From an uncultured Acetobacteraceae bacterium (lineage in GTDB: Bacteria > Pseudomonadota > Alphaproteobacteria > Acetobacterales > Acetobacteraceae): a stretch of 40,615 nt of DNA. Below, piece by piece: positions 29,132-37,710 of the stretch (within the stretch, counting starts at the first letter, position 1; each line of letters starts with the position of its first letter). Where the stretch lies: the NCBI GenBank assembly GCA_937873225.1, contig CALMVN010000183.1, positions 1 to 40,615 of the forward strand. Direction: 5' to 3'. Below the pieces are notes generated by a model. The model searched no databases. It saw only the letters and a list, made by a program, of their open reading frames with translations, and was not told the origin of the DNA. The position numbers were made by a program, and so were the translations under genes.

Positions 29132-29698
29132 TCAAAGATCCTGCGCCACCAAGGCGGCAAGCTGCCGCAGCAATCCACTCATCGCGGCCACCTCGGCCGC
29201 ATCGCCGGCCGGCACTCCAGCCGCGGCGAGTCGGACCCGGCGCTGCGACAGCACGATCGGCGGGGCCACCTGCTCGACCGTCCAGTCGGCGTCGAGGGTC
29301 AGGGTGCCGGACGCGTCGAGATCGAAGGCGGTGATCGTCAGGCTGACGCGGCGGAAGGCGGGATCGAGCGGCGAGCGGGTGACCACCGCCGCCTGCGGCA
29401 GCCGCGCCTGCAGGTCGGCCGCCAGGGCCAGGCGGATGCCGACCGACAGCCGGTCGCCCCAGCGGCCGTTCCGGCTCGCCACCAGCTCGGACGGCCCGAC
29501 ACGGCGCAGGATCTGGCTGGTGTCGAGGTGGTCCGGCAGCAGCACCGGACGCAGCTCGACCACCTGCGCCGGCAGCGTCTCGACCGGGGTGGAGACGGTG
29601 GCCGGAGGCGGCGTCGCCAGCACGTAGCTGTGCAGCGCCGGCGCGGCACAGCCGTCGAGGGCGAGGACGGCCAGGACCGCCGGCATCGTCCGCCTCAC
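29132..29698 (-). CDS. PqiC-family ABC transport auxiliary lipoprotein
   Basis: The 188-residue protein starts with a short signal segment ending LALDGC, a slightly atypical lipobox. It then follows the PqiC/YmbA pattern (HSYVLATPP, VVELRPVLLPDHLDTSQILR, RNGRWGDRLSVGIRLALAAD). Such lipoproteins partner MCE-domain proteins to move lipids between membranes. The start is a GTG overlapping the MCE-gene stop as GTGA. It is the last of four genes in the transporter operon. 28997-29131 is a non-coding gap before the tricorn gene with nothing I can define. Confidence 0.85.
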   Translation of the reverse strand: MRRTMPAVLAVLALDGCAAPALHSYVLATPPPATVSTPVETLPAQVVELRPVLLPDHLDTSQILRRVGPSELVASRNGRWGDRLSVGIRLALAADLQARLPQAAVVTRSPLDPAFRRVSLTITAFDLDASGTLTLDADWTVEQVAPPIVLSQRRVRLAAAGVPAGDAAEVAAMSGLLRQLAALVAQDL

Positions 29699-30663
29699 TG
29701 CGCGCGGCCCCGCAGCACCAGGGACGGGTCCGCCTCGACGTCGTGGGCGATGCCGCGCAGGCTGTCCGCCGCGGCGGCGAGGTCGCGCAGGCTGCTCTCC
29801 AGGTTCAGCCGGTCCTCCGAACGGTCGGAGGTGAGCGCGTCCAGCGTGGCGGACACGCGGCGGGCGTTGTCGGCGGCCTGGTTGGCGGTGGCCAGCAGCC
29901 GCTTCACCTCCGGCCCGCGCGCGGAGACGACCTTCTGCAGCGACGCCGACAGCGCGTCGTAGTGGCCGATCACGCGCAGCGCCTCCGTGCGCACGGTTTC
30001 CACCGAGTCCTTGAGGATCGGCCCGGTATCGTGCAGCCCGTCCACGGTGACCTGCAGGCTGGCGATCAGCGGCGGCAGGCTGCGGTCCAGCGTGTCGGCC
30101 AGGTGCTCCACCGTGTGCAGGGTGCGCTGCGTGTCGCCGGCCAGGTCGCGCAGCGGCAGGTGGGTGACCTCGTCGCGCAGCCGCTCGAACGGCGACTGCG
30201 CCGACGGGATCTCCACCAGGCCGCCGGGCGGCCGGTTCGGCGGGCCGGAGAACGCCGCACCCGAGCCCGGCCTGAGGTCGAGCTCCACCGCCATCTGCCC
30301 GGTCACAAAGCTCTGCAGCGACAGCTCGCCGCGCAGGCCCGCCGCCACCAGCCGCTGCAGGCCGGCACGTCCCGGAGCCTGCATCTGCCCCGGATCGAGC
30401 TGCAGGATCACCGGGATGCGGACGTGCAGGGTGGCGGGGTCGACCTGCAGCGACACCGTCTCGACCGCGCCGACGCGCAGGCCGCGGAACGTCACCGGGG
30501 CGCCGGGCGCCAGGCCGGCGACGTCGCCCGGAAAGTAGATCACCGCGCGGTCCACCGGGCTCAGGAGGTGCAGGCGCCCGAACGCCAGCACCGCGCCCAG
30601 CGCCAGCAGGAGCCCGACCAGCACGAACAGCCCGACCACCGTCTGCCTGGCCGCAGCCGTCAT
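29695..30663 (-). CDS. MCE-domain (MlaD-like) substrate-binding protein
   Basis: The 322-residue protein has one N-terminal membrane helix (TVVGLFVLVGLLLALGAVLA). A single MCE domain follows at about 37-120 (VAGLAPGAPVTFRGLRVGAVETV, LQSFVTGQMAVELDLRPGSG), then a long helical C-terminal tail rich in heptad-like hydrophobics. MCE proteins form hexameric rings that pass phospholipids across the periplasm. The long tail suggests a PqiB/Mce-like needle rather than the short E. coli MlaD. It overlaps the ATPase stop by 4 bp (ATGA). Confidence 0.9.
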   Translation of the reverse strand: MTAAARQTVVGLFVLVGLLLALGAVLAFGRLHLLSPVDRAVIYFPGDVAGLAPGAPVTFRGLRVGAVETVSLQVDPATLHVRIPVILQLDPGQMQAPGRAGLQRLVAAGLRGELSLQSFVTGQMAVELDLRPGSGAAFSGPPNRPPGGLVEIPSAQSPFERLRDEVTHLPLRDLAGDTQRTLHTVEHLADTLDRSLPPLIASLQVTVDGLHDTGPILKDSVETVRTEALRVIGHYDALSASLQKVVSARGPEVKRLLATANQAADNARRVSATLDALTSDRSEDRLNLESSLRDLAAAADSLRGIAHDVEADPSLVLRGRAQ

Positions 30664-31433
30664 CCCGCCCTCCCGTCCGCGTCGATCCGCTCGCGGTGCA
30701 TGAACGCCCGGACCGTGGGATCAGTGCTCCCGTCGCGCAGGGCCGACGGCGCGCCGGTGGCGATCACCGTGCGGGTGTCGCCGTCGAGAAAGGCGCCGTC
30801 GTCGGCGATCGCGAACAGGCTCGGCAGCTCGTGGCTGACCAGCACGATGGTGGTGCCGAGCCCTTCGCGCAGCTCCAGGATCAGGTCGTCCAGCCGTCGC
30901 GAGGTGACCGGGTCGAGCCCGGCGGAGGGCTCGTCGAAGAACAGCACGTCGGGGTCCAGCGCCAGCGCCCGGGCGATGCCGGCGCGCTTGCGCATGCCGC
31001 CGCTGAGCTCGGACGGCATCCGGTCGGCCGCGTCCTCCATCCCCACCAGGGCCAGCTTGAACCGCACCAGGTCGGCGATGGCGGCGGCGCGCCTGCGCGT
31101 GAACAGCCGGAGCGGCAGGGCGACGTTCTGCGCCACCGTCAGCGAGCTCCACAGCGCCCCGCTCTGGAACAGCACGCCGAAGCGACGGTTGAGCGCCGTG
31201 CGCTGTGCGGACGTTCCCGGCCAGTACGCCTCGCCGTCCACCCGCACGGTGCCGGCCTCCGGCCGGAGCAGGCCGACCAGCCCCTTCAGCACCGTGCTCT
31301 TGCCGCTGCCGCTGCCGCCCATCAGGGCGAAGATCGAGCCGGTGCGTATGCGCAGGCTCACGTTCCGCTGCACCGTCACGCCGCCGTAGCCGAGCGTCAG
31401 GCCGTTCGCCTCGATCTTGACCGCGTCGCTCAC
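30660..31433 (-). CDS. ABC transporter ATP-binding protein, MlaF-like
   Basis: The 257-residue ATPase has Walker A GGSGSGKST, Q-loop FQSGALWSSLTV, signature LSGGMRKRAGIARAL and Walker B VLFFDEPSAGLDPVTS, followed by the switch histidine in LVSHELPS. The SGALxxSLTVxxNV and SGGMRKR forms are characteristic of the MlaF/Ttg2A lipid-transport group. It drives the MlaE-type permease encoded immediately upstream. The GTG start overlaps that gene's stop; the much longer ORF-track entry is read-through. Confidence 0.93.
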   Translation of the reverse strand: MSDAVKIEANGLTLGYGGVTVQRNVSLRIRTGSIFALMGGSGSGKSTVLKGLVGLLRPEAGTVRVDGEAYWPGTSAQRTALNRRFGVLFQSGALWSSLTVAQNVALPLRLFTRRRAAAIADLVRFKLALVGMEDAADRMPSELSGGMRKRAGIARALALDPDVLFFDEPSAGLDPVTSRRLDDLILELREGLGTTIVLVSHELPSLFAIADDGAFLDGDTRTVIATGAPSALRDGSTDPTVRAFMHRERIDADGRAG

Positions 31434-32671
31434 AGTCCCAGCGCGTCCGCAAGCACGGCGAACACGGCGTCCACCGCGATGATCCCGACGATGCCCGCCA
31501 CCACCGCCCGTGTCGCCGCCTCGCCGACTGCGGCGGCGCTTCGTCCGGCGCCGAGCCCGATATGGCACGACACGAGTCCGATCAGCAGCGCGAACGCGGC
31601 GCTCTTGACCGCGCCGAACGCGAACTGGCTCAAAGGCACCACGCGCACGAGGGCGGACGCGAACGCCACCGGCGGGATGCCGAGCATGCCGACCGCGACC
31701 AGCCCGCCGCCGACCATGCCGATCAGGCAGGCGTAGAGGTAGAGCAGCGGCATGGTCAGCACCAGCGACAGCGTCATCGGCAGCACCAGGGTGACGCGCT
31801 CGCTGATGCCCAGCACGCGCAGCGCGTCGATCTCCTCGTTGCCCTGCATGGTGGCGAGCCGGGCCGCGTTGGCGCCGCCGGTGCGGCCGGCCAGCACGAT
31901 GGCGGTCATCACCGCGGCCAGCTCGCTCACCAGGCTCAGGCCCACCAGCTCGCTGACGAAGCTTTGCGCGCCGAAGCGGCGGAGCTGGGCCGCGCCGATG
32001 AAGGCCAGGATCGCTCCCATCAGCAGGTTCACCACGCCGACGATCGGCAGCGCCGATGGCCCCGCACGCTGCACCGCATCCAGCAGGTCGCCGTTCTGCA
32101 TGCGCGCGCCCGGACGCCGGCCGCGCGGCAGCAGGCCGCCCCAGAGACCGCCCCAGAGACCGCCCAGGAGGCTGCCCAGAAGGCTGCCCAGCAGCTCCGT
32201 CACCGCGCCGATCGCGGCGAGCGCGGACAGGGTCGCGCCGCCCAGCGCCGCCAGCGGGTTCCACCGGCGCGGCCGGGGCGCGAACGCGGCGGCTTCGTTC
32301 GCCGCCAGCGCCAGAAGCCGGTGCATCGGCGGCGGAAGCCCGGCCTCGTCCAGCGTCCGGCCGTCGGCCAGCAGCCGCGTGCGCAGCTGCCACAACACAG
32401 TGATCAGCAGGCTGTCCCAGTTCCCGAGCGCCAACGCGTCGATCCGGACTTGGCGCATATCCCCGACCGCCCTGGCGATCGCCGAAGCCTGTGCCGTCGG
32501 CACCAGCCCGTCGCGGCCGCGCCAGTCGCCTTCCAGCACAAGCACGGCCGCCCCATCCTGCCGGTCGACCCGCCACAGCCGGTCCCTCCGTCTTCCCGGC
32601 AGCGCCCGGCGCCCGCTGAGGCGCCGGGACGCAAGGCGGGATCTGCCTGAGGCAACCGGGCGGGAAGGCAT
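31430..32671 (-). CDS. MlaE-family permease with N-terminal STAS-like domain and Gly-Leu repeat linker
   Basis: The 413-residue protein has a basic N-terminus and a STAS-like domain at about 40-115 (LVLEGDWRGRDGLVPTAQAS, IDALALGNWDSLLITVLWQL). A linker with five tetrapeptide repeats at about 158-180 (GSLLGSLLGGLWGGLWGGLL) follows. The MlaE permease fold comes next, with MLGISERVTLVLPMTLSLVL and the EIDALRVLGI coupling segment. STAS-MlaE fusions are known in this transporter family. It is the first gene of the operon; the ATG at 32671 has AAGGA upstream. The ORF-track extension to 33040 is antisense to the next gene. Confidence 0.9.
   Translation of the reverse strand: MPSRPVASGRSRLASRRLSGRRALPGRRRDRLWRVDRQDGAAVLVLEGDWRGRDGLVPTAQASAIARAVGDMRQVRIDALALGNWDSLLITVLWQLRTRLLADGRTLDEAGLPPPMHRLLALAANEAAAFAPRPRRWNPLAALGGATLSALAAIGAVTELLGSLLGSLLGGLWGGLWGGLLPRGRRPGARMQNGDLLDAVQRAGPSALPIVGVVNLLMGAILAFIGAAQLRRFGAQSFVSELVGLSLVSELAAVMTAIVLAGRTGGANAARLATMQGNEEIDALRVLGISERVTLVLPMTLSLVLTMPLLYLYACLIGMVGGGLVAVGMLGIPPVAFASALVRVVPLSQFAFGAVKSAAFALLIGLVSCHIGLGAGRSAAAVGEAATRAVVAGIVGIIAVDAVFAVLADALGL
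32137..32196. repeat. 12-bp-period in-frame tandem repeat inside the MlaE-like gene
   Basis: CGCCCCAGAGAC occurs twice exactly (32137-32148 and 32149-32160). It is followed by a related tract in which AGGCTGCCCAG recurs with a 12-base period. On the coding strand these give LLGS/GGLW-type tetrapeptides. Slippage would change the linker by four residues without breaking the frame. Confidence 0.8.
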
Positions 32672-32834
32672 GGCGGCGGCGTCCTTTGCCGGAAGGCTGA
32701 TCAGGATAAACCAGGACGGCACGATCCGTCGCCCCTGGCTTCCCCATGTCCGGCCTGCCCACGAACCGGCATTGCGTTGTCGATCCGGACCGGGACGGAC
32801 GCGTTGGTCGTCCGGCACACAGGAGACGGCGCGC

Positions 32835-34319
32835 ATGCGGCAGGTCACGACCCTCGGAGCGCTTCCGGAAAACACGCCTTGCGCCGTGGAGCTCGACGGA
32901 ACCCGCATCCTTCTGCTCCGCGACGGCGGGGAGGTGCGGGCGTTCTCCGCCGCCTGCCCGCATGCCGGCGCCCCGCTGGAGCAGGGCGCGGTCTGCGACG
33001 GCCGGCTGGTCTGCCCGTGGCACAAGGCGATGTTCGACATCCGCGACGGCGCCCTGCTCGAGCCGCCGGCGCTGCAGCCGCTGCGCCGCTATCCGGTGCG
33101 TGTGGAGGGCGACGCGGTGCTGGTGTCGTCCAGCCCGCTCGTGGCCGCGGTCCCGGCCGCAGCGCCGGACCCGCGGGTCATGGTCGTCGTCGGCGCCGGC
33201 GCTGCCGGGGCGGCGGGTGCTGCGGCCCTGCGCGAGTTCGGGTTCAACGGACGGCTGGTGGTGGTGGGCGACGAGCCGGGCGAGCCGTTCGACCGCACCG
33301 CCCTGAGCAAGTTCGTGCTCGAAGGCGGCATGACGCCGGAGGAGGCGGCGCCGCTGTGGCCGGAAGGCTTCGCGGAGCGGGAGCGGATCGAGCGGCTGCA
33401 CGACACCGTCACCGCCATCGACCGGAACACGCGGACGCTGACCCTGGCGGCGGGCGGATCCCTGGCCTGCCACGCCGTGCTGCTGGCCCCGGGAAGCCTG
33501 CCGCGTCCGCTCGACGTGCCGGGCGGGAACGGCCCGAACGTTTGCCTGCTCCGCACCCGGGCGGATGCGTCGGCGATCCTGGCCGGGCTGTCCGGCAGTT
33601 CTTCCGGCCGGCCGCGCGTGGTGGTGGTGGGCGGCAGCTTCATCGGCCTGGAGGCGGCCTCCGCCCTGCGCCAGCGGGACCTGCCCGTGACGGTGGTCTC
33701 GCCGCAGGCGGTTCCGTTCGAGCCGGTGCTCGGCTGGCGGATTGCCGCCATGCTGCGACGGCTGCACGAGGCGAACGGCGTGGTGTTCCGGGGCAGGGCG
33801 CGGGTCGCGGCGATCGAGGCCGGCCACGTGCGGCTGGAGAACGGCGAGCGGATCCCGGCGGACCTCGTCCTGGCCGGGGTCGGGGTGCGTCCGGCGACGG
33901 AGTTCGCCGCCGGGCTCGGCCTGGCGGAGGATGGCGGCCTCGACACGGATGCGGGGATGCGCGTCGCCGATGGCATCTTTGCTGCCGGCGACTCGGCGCG
34001 GTTCCCGTTCGGCGACGGGCGGATCCGGGTCGAGCACTGGCGGGTGGCGCAGCAGCATGCGCGGGTGGCGGCGCGCAACATGCTGGGCGGGAACGCGCGC
34101 TTCGAGCAGCCGCCGTTCTTCTGGACCTACCATTACGGCAGGCGGATCGAGGTGCACGGCCATGCGGCCTCGTTCGACCGCGTGGAGATCGAGGGCGACC
34201 TGGACGCGCAGGACTTCGTCGGGCGGATCATCCGCGGCGACGCGCTGGTCGGCCTGGTGGGATGCAACCGCGACACCGAGCTGGCCGGGATGGCGTTGCA
34301 GGTGCCGGCCCATCCGTGA
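32835..34319 (+). CDS. Rieske/FAD-dependent pyridine nucleotide-disulphide oxidoreductase (AIFL-like)
   Basis: The 494-residue fusion has an N-terminal NirD-like Rieske domain with [2Fe-2S] ligands Cys41, His43 (CPHAG), Cys60 and His63 (CPWHKAMFD). A FAD/NAD(P)H reductase follows, with VVVGAGAAGAAG near 118, a second dinucleotide site VVVVGGSFIGLEAA near 258, and the FAD motif DGIFAAGDSARFP. The C-terminal reductase-type domain carries HWRVAQQHARVAARNMLG. It resembles apoptosis-inducing-factor-like and ferredoxin-reductase proteins. Electron partner and role are unknown. The ATG at 32835 has an AGGAGA site. It is divergent from the mla-like operon. Confidence 0.9.
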   Translation: MRQVTTLGALPENTPCAVELDGTRILLLRDGGEVRAFSAACPHAGAPLEQGAVCDGRLVCPWHKAMFDIRDGALLEPPALQPLRRYPVRVEGDAVLVSSSPLVAAVPAAAPDPRVMVVVGAGAAGAAGAAALREFGFNGRLVVVGDEPGEPFDRTALSKFVLEGGMTPEEAAPLWPEGFAERERIERLHDTVTAIDRNTRTLTLAAGGSLACHAVLLAPGSLPRPLDVPGGNGPNVCLLRTRADASAILAGLSGSSSGRPRVVVVGGSFIGLEAASALRQRDLPVTVVSPQAVPFEPVLGWRIAAMLRRLHEANGVVFRGRARVAAIEAGHVRLENGERIPADLVLAGVGVRPATEFAAGLGLAEDGGLDTDAGMRVADGIFAAGDSARFPFGDGRIRVEHWRVAQQHARVAARNMLGGNARFEQPPFFWTYHYGRRIEVHGHAASFDRVEIEGDLDAQDFVGRIIRGDALVGLVGCNRDTELAGMALQVPAHP

Positions 34320-34336
34320 GGGCCCGCGTGAGCCGT

Positions 34337-35077
34337 TCAGCTCCGTCCGACCATGCGCTCGGTGAACCGTGGGGCCAGACGCAGCAGCAGGGGCAGCCAG
34401 CGCACCGCCCCGGGAAGCACCTCGTCGCGGTCCCGGGACGCCGCGCGCAGCACCTCCCGCACCAGCGCGTCCGGCGACAGCTTGCGGCCATGCCTGTGGC
34501 TGACCGCCGGCGTGTCCACCAGCGCCGGAAGCACCTCGGTGACGCCGATCCCGGACGCGGCCAGCTGGCGCCTCAGTGCCTTGCAGAAGCCGTGCAGCCC
34601 TGCCTTGGACGCCGAATACACCGGCGCCGCGGTCGACGGCGCCAGCCCGTAGCCGGAGCCGACCACGACGACGCGCGACGGCGCCGCGGCGAGCAGCCCG
34701 GGCATGGCCGACGCCACCAGCCGGATCGCGCCGCCAAGGTTGATCGTGATCTCGAGATCCGCTGATGCCGCGCCGATGGCCGGATCGGCAAAATCCAGGA
34801 TGCGGAGCACGCCAGCGTTGCTGACCAGAAGGTCGATCCGCGGCGACTCGTCCAGCACGACCGAAACGAAACCGCGTACGGCCTCGACGTCCGCCATGTC
34901 GCAGATCATCCCGCGCACGCCGGGATGATCCTGTTCCAGCCGGCGCAACCGGTCCGGGTCGCGCCCGCAGGCGAAGATCCGGTAGCCGCGGGCGTGAAGC
35001 GCCGCCACGAACGCGCGGCCGATTCCGGACGATCCGCCGCTGATCACGGCGACAGGGCGACGATCGGGGGCGTCCAT
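34337..35077 (-). CDS. SDR-family NAD(P)-dependent oxidoreductase
   Basis: The 246-residue short-chain dehydrogenase carries GGSSGIG at about 14-20, SNAG in LLVSNAGVLR, and the catalytic YSASK in AAPVYSASKAGLHGFCKAL. The C-terminal third (VLPGAVRWLPLLLRLAPRF) is similar to SDRs of the DltE/YdfG type, which act on lipids or steroids, but the substrate cannot be assigned. The start could be the ATG at 35077 or at 35089. It is convergent with the Rieske/FAD gene, with 17 bp between stops. Confidence 0.88.
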   Translation of the reverse strand: MDAPDRRPVAVISGGSSGIGRAFVAALHARGYRIFACGRDPDRLRRLEQDHPGVRGMICDMADVEAVRGFVSVVLDESPRIDLLVSNAGVLRILDFADPAIGAASADLEITINLGGAIRLVASAMPGLLAAAPSRVVVVGSGYGLAPSTAAPVYSASKAGLHGFCKALRRQLAASGIGVTEVLPALVDTPAVSHRHGRKLSPDALVREVLRAASRDRDEVLPGAVRWLPLLLRLAPRFTERMVGRS

Positions 35078-35120
35078 CCCGTTCGGCATCCACCGCGTCC
35101 GGAACCCGGAGCGACGGGGC

Positions 35121-35597
35121 CTAGGCGGCCAGCAGCTTCTCCGCCAGCGCGGTATGCTTCTGGTCGGCCTGCCTGGCTTCCTCGAGCGAGCTGTGCATGG
35201 GCTGGGCAACCTGGTCCAGGCCCAGCTTGGAGGCGTAGTTGCCGAGCGTGCCGAACGCGGCGATCCAGTAGTGCAGGGCGAGCTGGCCGGAGGCGACGAT
35301 GCCGAGGTCGCGGCTGGTGGCGTCCGGCGCCTTCTGGCGGATCCGCTTGCTGACCTCGTAATGCGCATCGAGGATCGGGTTGCCGGTGTCCTCGGCGCTG
35401 CCGACCTGCTCGATCGCCTGCCGGATCCGCTGCGCCCACTGCTCGGCGGTCGTGTTGCCGGCCTGCAGGGCGGACTTCAGCTCGGGATGGCTCGCGTCGG
35501 TCTCGATCTCGGCCGTCGCCTTCTTCGCCACCTCGCCGCCCGCCTTCAGCGCCTGGAGGCCCTGCGCGACCAACGTCTTGATTTCCTGCTCTGGCAT
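35121..35597 (-). CDS. DUF892 (YciE/YciF-like) ferritin-like protein
   Basis: The 158-residue, mostly helical protein begins MPEQEIKTLVAQGLQALKAG. It has Glu/His placed in helices (AEIETDASHPELKSAL, EEARQADQKHTALAEKL) in the pattern of the DUF892 ferritin-like four-helix bundle. Relatives are induced by general stress and may bind a di-metal centre. An AAGGA site precedes the ATG at 35597. A textbook EcfG promoter lies 39 bases upstream, so control by the general stress response is likely. The ORF-track start at 35744 is upstream of that promoter and unlikely. Confidence 0.82.
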   Translation of the reverse strand: MPEQEIKTLVAQGLQALKAGGEVAKKATAEIETDASHPELKSALQAGNTTAEQWAQRIRQAIEQVGSAEDTGNPILDAHYEVSKRIRQKAPDATSRDLGIVASGQLALHYWIAAFGTLGNYASKLGLDQVAQPMHSSLEEARQADQKHTALAEKLLAA

Positions 35598-35635
35598 CTT
35601 CGCTGTCCTTGCTGCGCATGACGCGCAGGTCGGGC

Positions 35636-35660
35636 AACGGCGCGCCATGTCGCCAGTTCC
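35636..35660 (-). promoter_or_regulatory. EcfG-type general stress promoter for the DUF892 gene
   Basis: On the minus strand GGAAC (35660-35656), 16 bases, then CGTT (35639-35636). This is an exact match to the alphaproteobacterial EcfG consensus GGAAC-N16/17-CGTT. It would start transcription roughly 30 bases before the DUF892 ATG, a normal leader length. The function of the gene family agrees with this control. Confidence 0.7.
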
Positions 35661-35771
35661 AGCCCGGCTTGTCGCCTGTCGATTTCGTGTAGCCGGCTTA
35701 TCGGTTGCAGCGTAGTTGGCAACCTTCCAGCACAGGACTGACATCTTCCTGACAGCCGTGGATTGAAAGGG

Positions 35772-36764
35772 TCACAGCCGGCGCAGCCAGACCTCCTCGA
35801 CCGCATGCGACACGTCCTTGCGCAGCACCAGGCTCGCGCGTTCCCGCGTGGGCGCGATGTTGCGCTGCAGGTTGGGCCCGTTGATCTCGCGCCAGATGCT
35901 GCGCGCGGTGTCGCGCGCGCTGTCCTCGTCCAGGTCGCGGTAGTGGTGGAAGTACGAGGCCGGGTCCTGGAACGCGGTGCGCTGCAGCAGCAGGAAGCGC
36001 TCGACGTACCAGTCCTCGATGTCGGCCGCATCCGCATCGATGTAGACGGAGAAATCGAAGTAGTCCGACGCCACCACCGGCGAGGCGGCCGTCTGCAGCA
36101 CGTTCAGCCCTTCGAAGATGACCACGTCCGGGCGGTCGATCACCTGGAACTCGGACGGCAGCACGTCGTACAGGTGGTGCGAGTAGATCGGCACCTTCAG
36201 GTTCCGCGTGCCTGCCTTCAGGTCGATCAGGAACGACAGCATGCCGTGCAGGTCGTAGCTTTCCGGGAACCCCTTGCGCCGCATCAGGTCGCGCTGCTTC
36301 AGCACGGCGGTGCTGAGCAGGAAGCCGTCGGTCGCGACCAGCCGGACGTCCAGCCCCTCGAACGAGGACGCCAGCACCGCCTGCAGCAGGCGCGAGAAGG
36401 TGCTCTTGCCGACCGCGACGCTGCCGGCGACGCCGACGATGTAGGGACGCGGCACCGGCTCCCGGTTGAAGAAGCCGTTCTGGATCGTGCTGTTGAGCGC
36501 ACGGGCGGCCGCGATGTTGAGGCCGAGCAGCCGGGCCAGCGGCAGGTAGACGTCCGCCACCTCCTCGGTCGAGACCGGCTCGTTGAGGCCGGCCTGCGCC
36601 TGCAGCACCTCGTCGGTCAGCGACAACCGCGCGCCGGCGTGGAACGCGCCCCATTCCTTGCGTCGGAAGCTCTGGAAGATCGCGTGCAGCCGCTTGTCCG
36701 GCAGGTCCCGCACGGTCGTGGCGGGATGCGCGCCCGACGGCGCCGGTTCCGCCTGCGTCAGCAC
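35772..36764 (-). CDS. coaA: Type I pantothenate kinase
   Basis: The 330-residue enzyme phosphorylates pantothenate with ATP, the first step of CoA synthesis. The P-loop is GVAGSVAVGKST near 110-121. DGFLLSTAVLKQRDLMRRKG, GFPESYDLHGMLSFL, VPIYSHHLYDVLP and VIFEGLNVLQ are all typical of the bacterial CoaA family. Length is normal. The start is a GTG, only 4 bp after the etfA stop, so it is probably co-transcribed and coupled with the ETF genes. Confidence 0.96.
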   Translation of the reverse strand: MLTQAEPAPSGAHPATTVRDLPDKRLHAIFQSFRRKEWGAFHAGARLSLTDEVLQAQAGLNEPVSTEEVADVYLPLARLLGLNIAAARALNSTIQNGFFNREPVPRPYIVGVAGSVAVGKSTFSRLLQAVLASSFEGLDVRLVATDGFLLSTAVLKQRDLMRRKGFPESYDLHGMLSFLIDLKAGTRNLKVPIYSHHLYDVLPSEFQVIDRPDVVIFEGLNVLQTAASPVVASDYFDFSVYIDADAADIEDWYVERFLLLQRTAFQDPASYFHHYRDLDEDSARDTARSIWREINGPNLQRNIAPTRERASLVLRKDVSHAVEEVWLRRL

Positions 36765-36768
36765 CCGC

Positions 36769-37707
36769 CTATCCCGCCTTCTGCAGTTCCGCGTTCAGCT
36801 CGGGCAGGGCCGTGAACAGGTCGGCGACCAGGCCGTAATCGGCGACCTGGAAGATCGGTGCGTCGGCATCCTTGTTGATCGCCACGATGACCTTGCTGTC
36901 CTTCATGCCGGCCAGGTGCTGGATCGCGCCCGAGATGCCGATCGCGACGTAGAGCTCGGGCGCCACGATCTTGCCGGTCTGTCCCACCTGGTAGTCGTTC
37001 GGCACGAACCCGGCGTCCACCGCCGCACGCGACGCGCCGATCGCGGCCCCCAGGCTGTCCGCGATCGGGTCGAGCAGGCGGAAGTTCTCGCCGTTCTGCA
37101 TCCCCCGTCCGCCCGACACCACCACGCGGGCCGAGGCCAGCTCCGGACGCTCGGACTTCGACAGCTCGGCCGACACGAAGCGCGACGGCGACGGGTGCTC
37201 CCCGGCGGCCGCGTCCTCGACCGGCGCGCTGCCGCCCTCGGCCGGGGCCGGGTCGAAGTTGGCGGCGCGCACGGTGACCACCTTGTGGGCATCCGACGAG
37301 CGCACGGTGGCCAGCGCGTTGCCGGCATAGATCGGCCGCACGAAGGTGGATCCGTCGACCACCGCGACGATGTCGCTGATCGGCTGCACGTCCAGCAGGG
37401 CGGCGACGCGGGGCAGCACGTTCTTGCCCGTCGCGGTGGAGCCGGCGAGGATGTGCTCGTACGGTTGCGCGAGCGAGACGATCAGCGCCGACAGCGGCTC
37501 GGCCATCGGCCGCGCATAGGCGTCCGCGTCGACCTTGAGCACCAGGGACACGCCGGCGATGCGCGACGCCGCCTCCGCCACGGTGTCGACGCCGCAGCCG
37601 GCGACCAGCGCGTGCACCTCGCCCAGCCGGGCGCCGGCGGTGACGGCGGAGCGGGTGGCGGGGCTGATGTGGCCGTCCGCATGGTCGACCAGCACGAGAA
37701 CGGTCAT
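36769..37707 (-). CDS. etfA: Electron transfer flavoprotein alpha subunit
   Basis: The 312-residue protein starts [20 protein letters not shown]. The C-terminal FAD-binding region includes [60 protein letters not shown] and the [17 protein letters not shown] segment that holds the FAD. With EtfB it accepts electrons from acyl-CoA and other dehydrogenases and passes them to ETF-QO. It lies 3 bp from etfB and 4 bp before coaA. Confidence 0.97.
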   Translation of the reverse strand: MTVLVLVDHADGHISPATRSAVTAGARLGEVHALVAGCGVDTVAEAASRIAGVSLVLKVDADAYARPMAEPLSALIVSLAQPYEHILAGSTATGKNVLPRVAALLDVQPISDIVAVVDGSTFVRPIYAGNALATVRSSDAHKVVTVRAANFDPAPAEGGSAPVEDAAAGEHPSPSRFVSAELSKSERPELASARVVVSGGRGMQNGENFRLLDPIADSLGAAIGASRAAVDAGFVPNDYQVGQTGKIVAPELYVAIGISGAIQHLAGMKDSKVIVAINKDADAPIFQVADYGLVADLFTALPELNAELQKAG

Positions 37708-37710
37708 GGG

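Noticed and set aside
25535-29962. 1475-aa plus-strand ORF
   Set aside because: It is the mirror of the tricorn-like protease on the other strand, rich in Arg/Val/Gly with no domains; an artefact of GC-rich third positions.
30660-35093. 1477-aa minus-strand ORF as a giant fusion
   Set aside because: Only the last 257 residues are the ABC ATPase, with its own GTG start overlapping the permease stop; the rest is antisense or off-frame over other genes.
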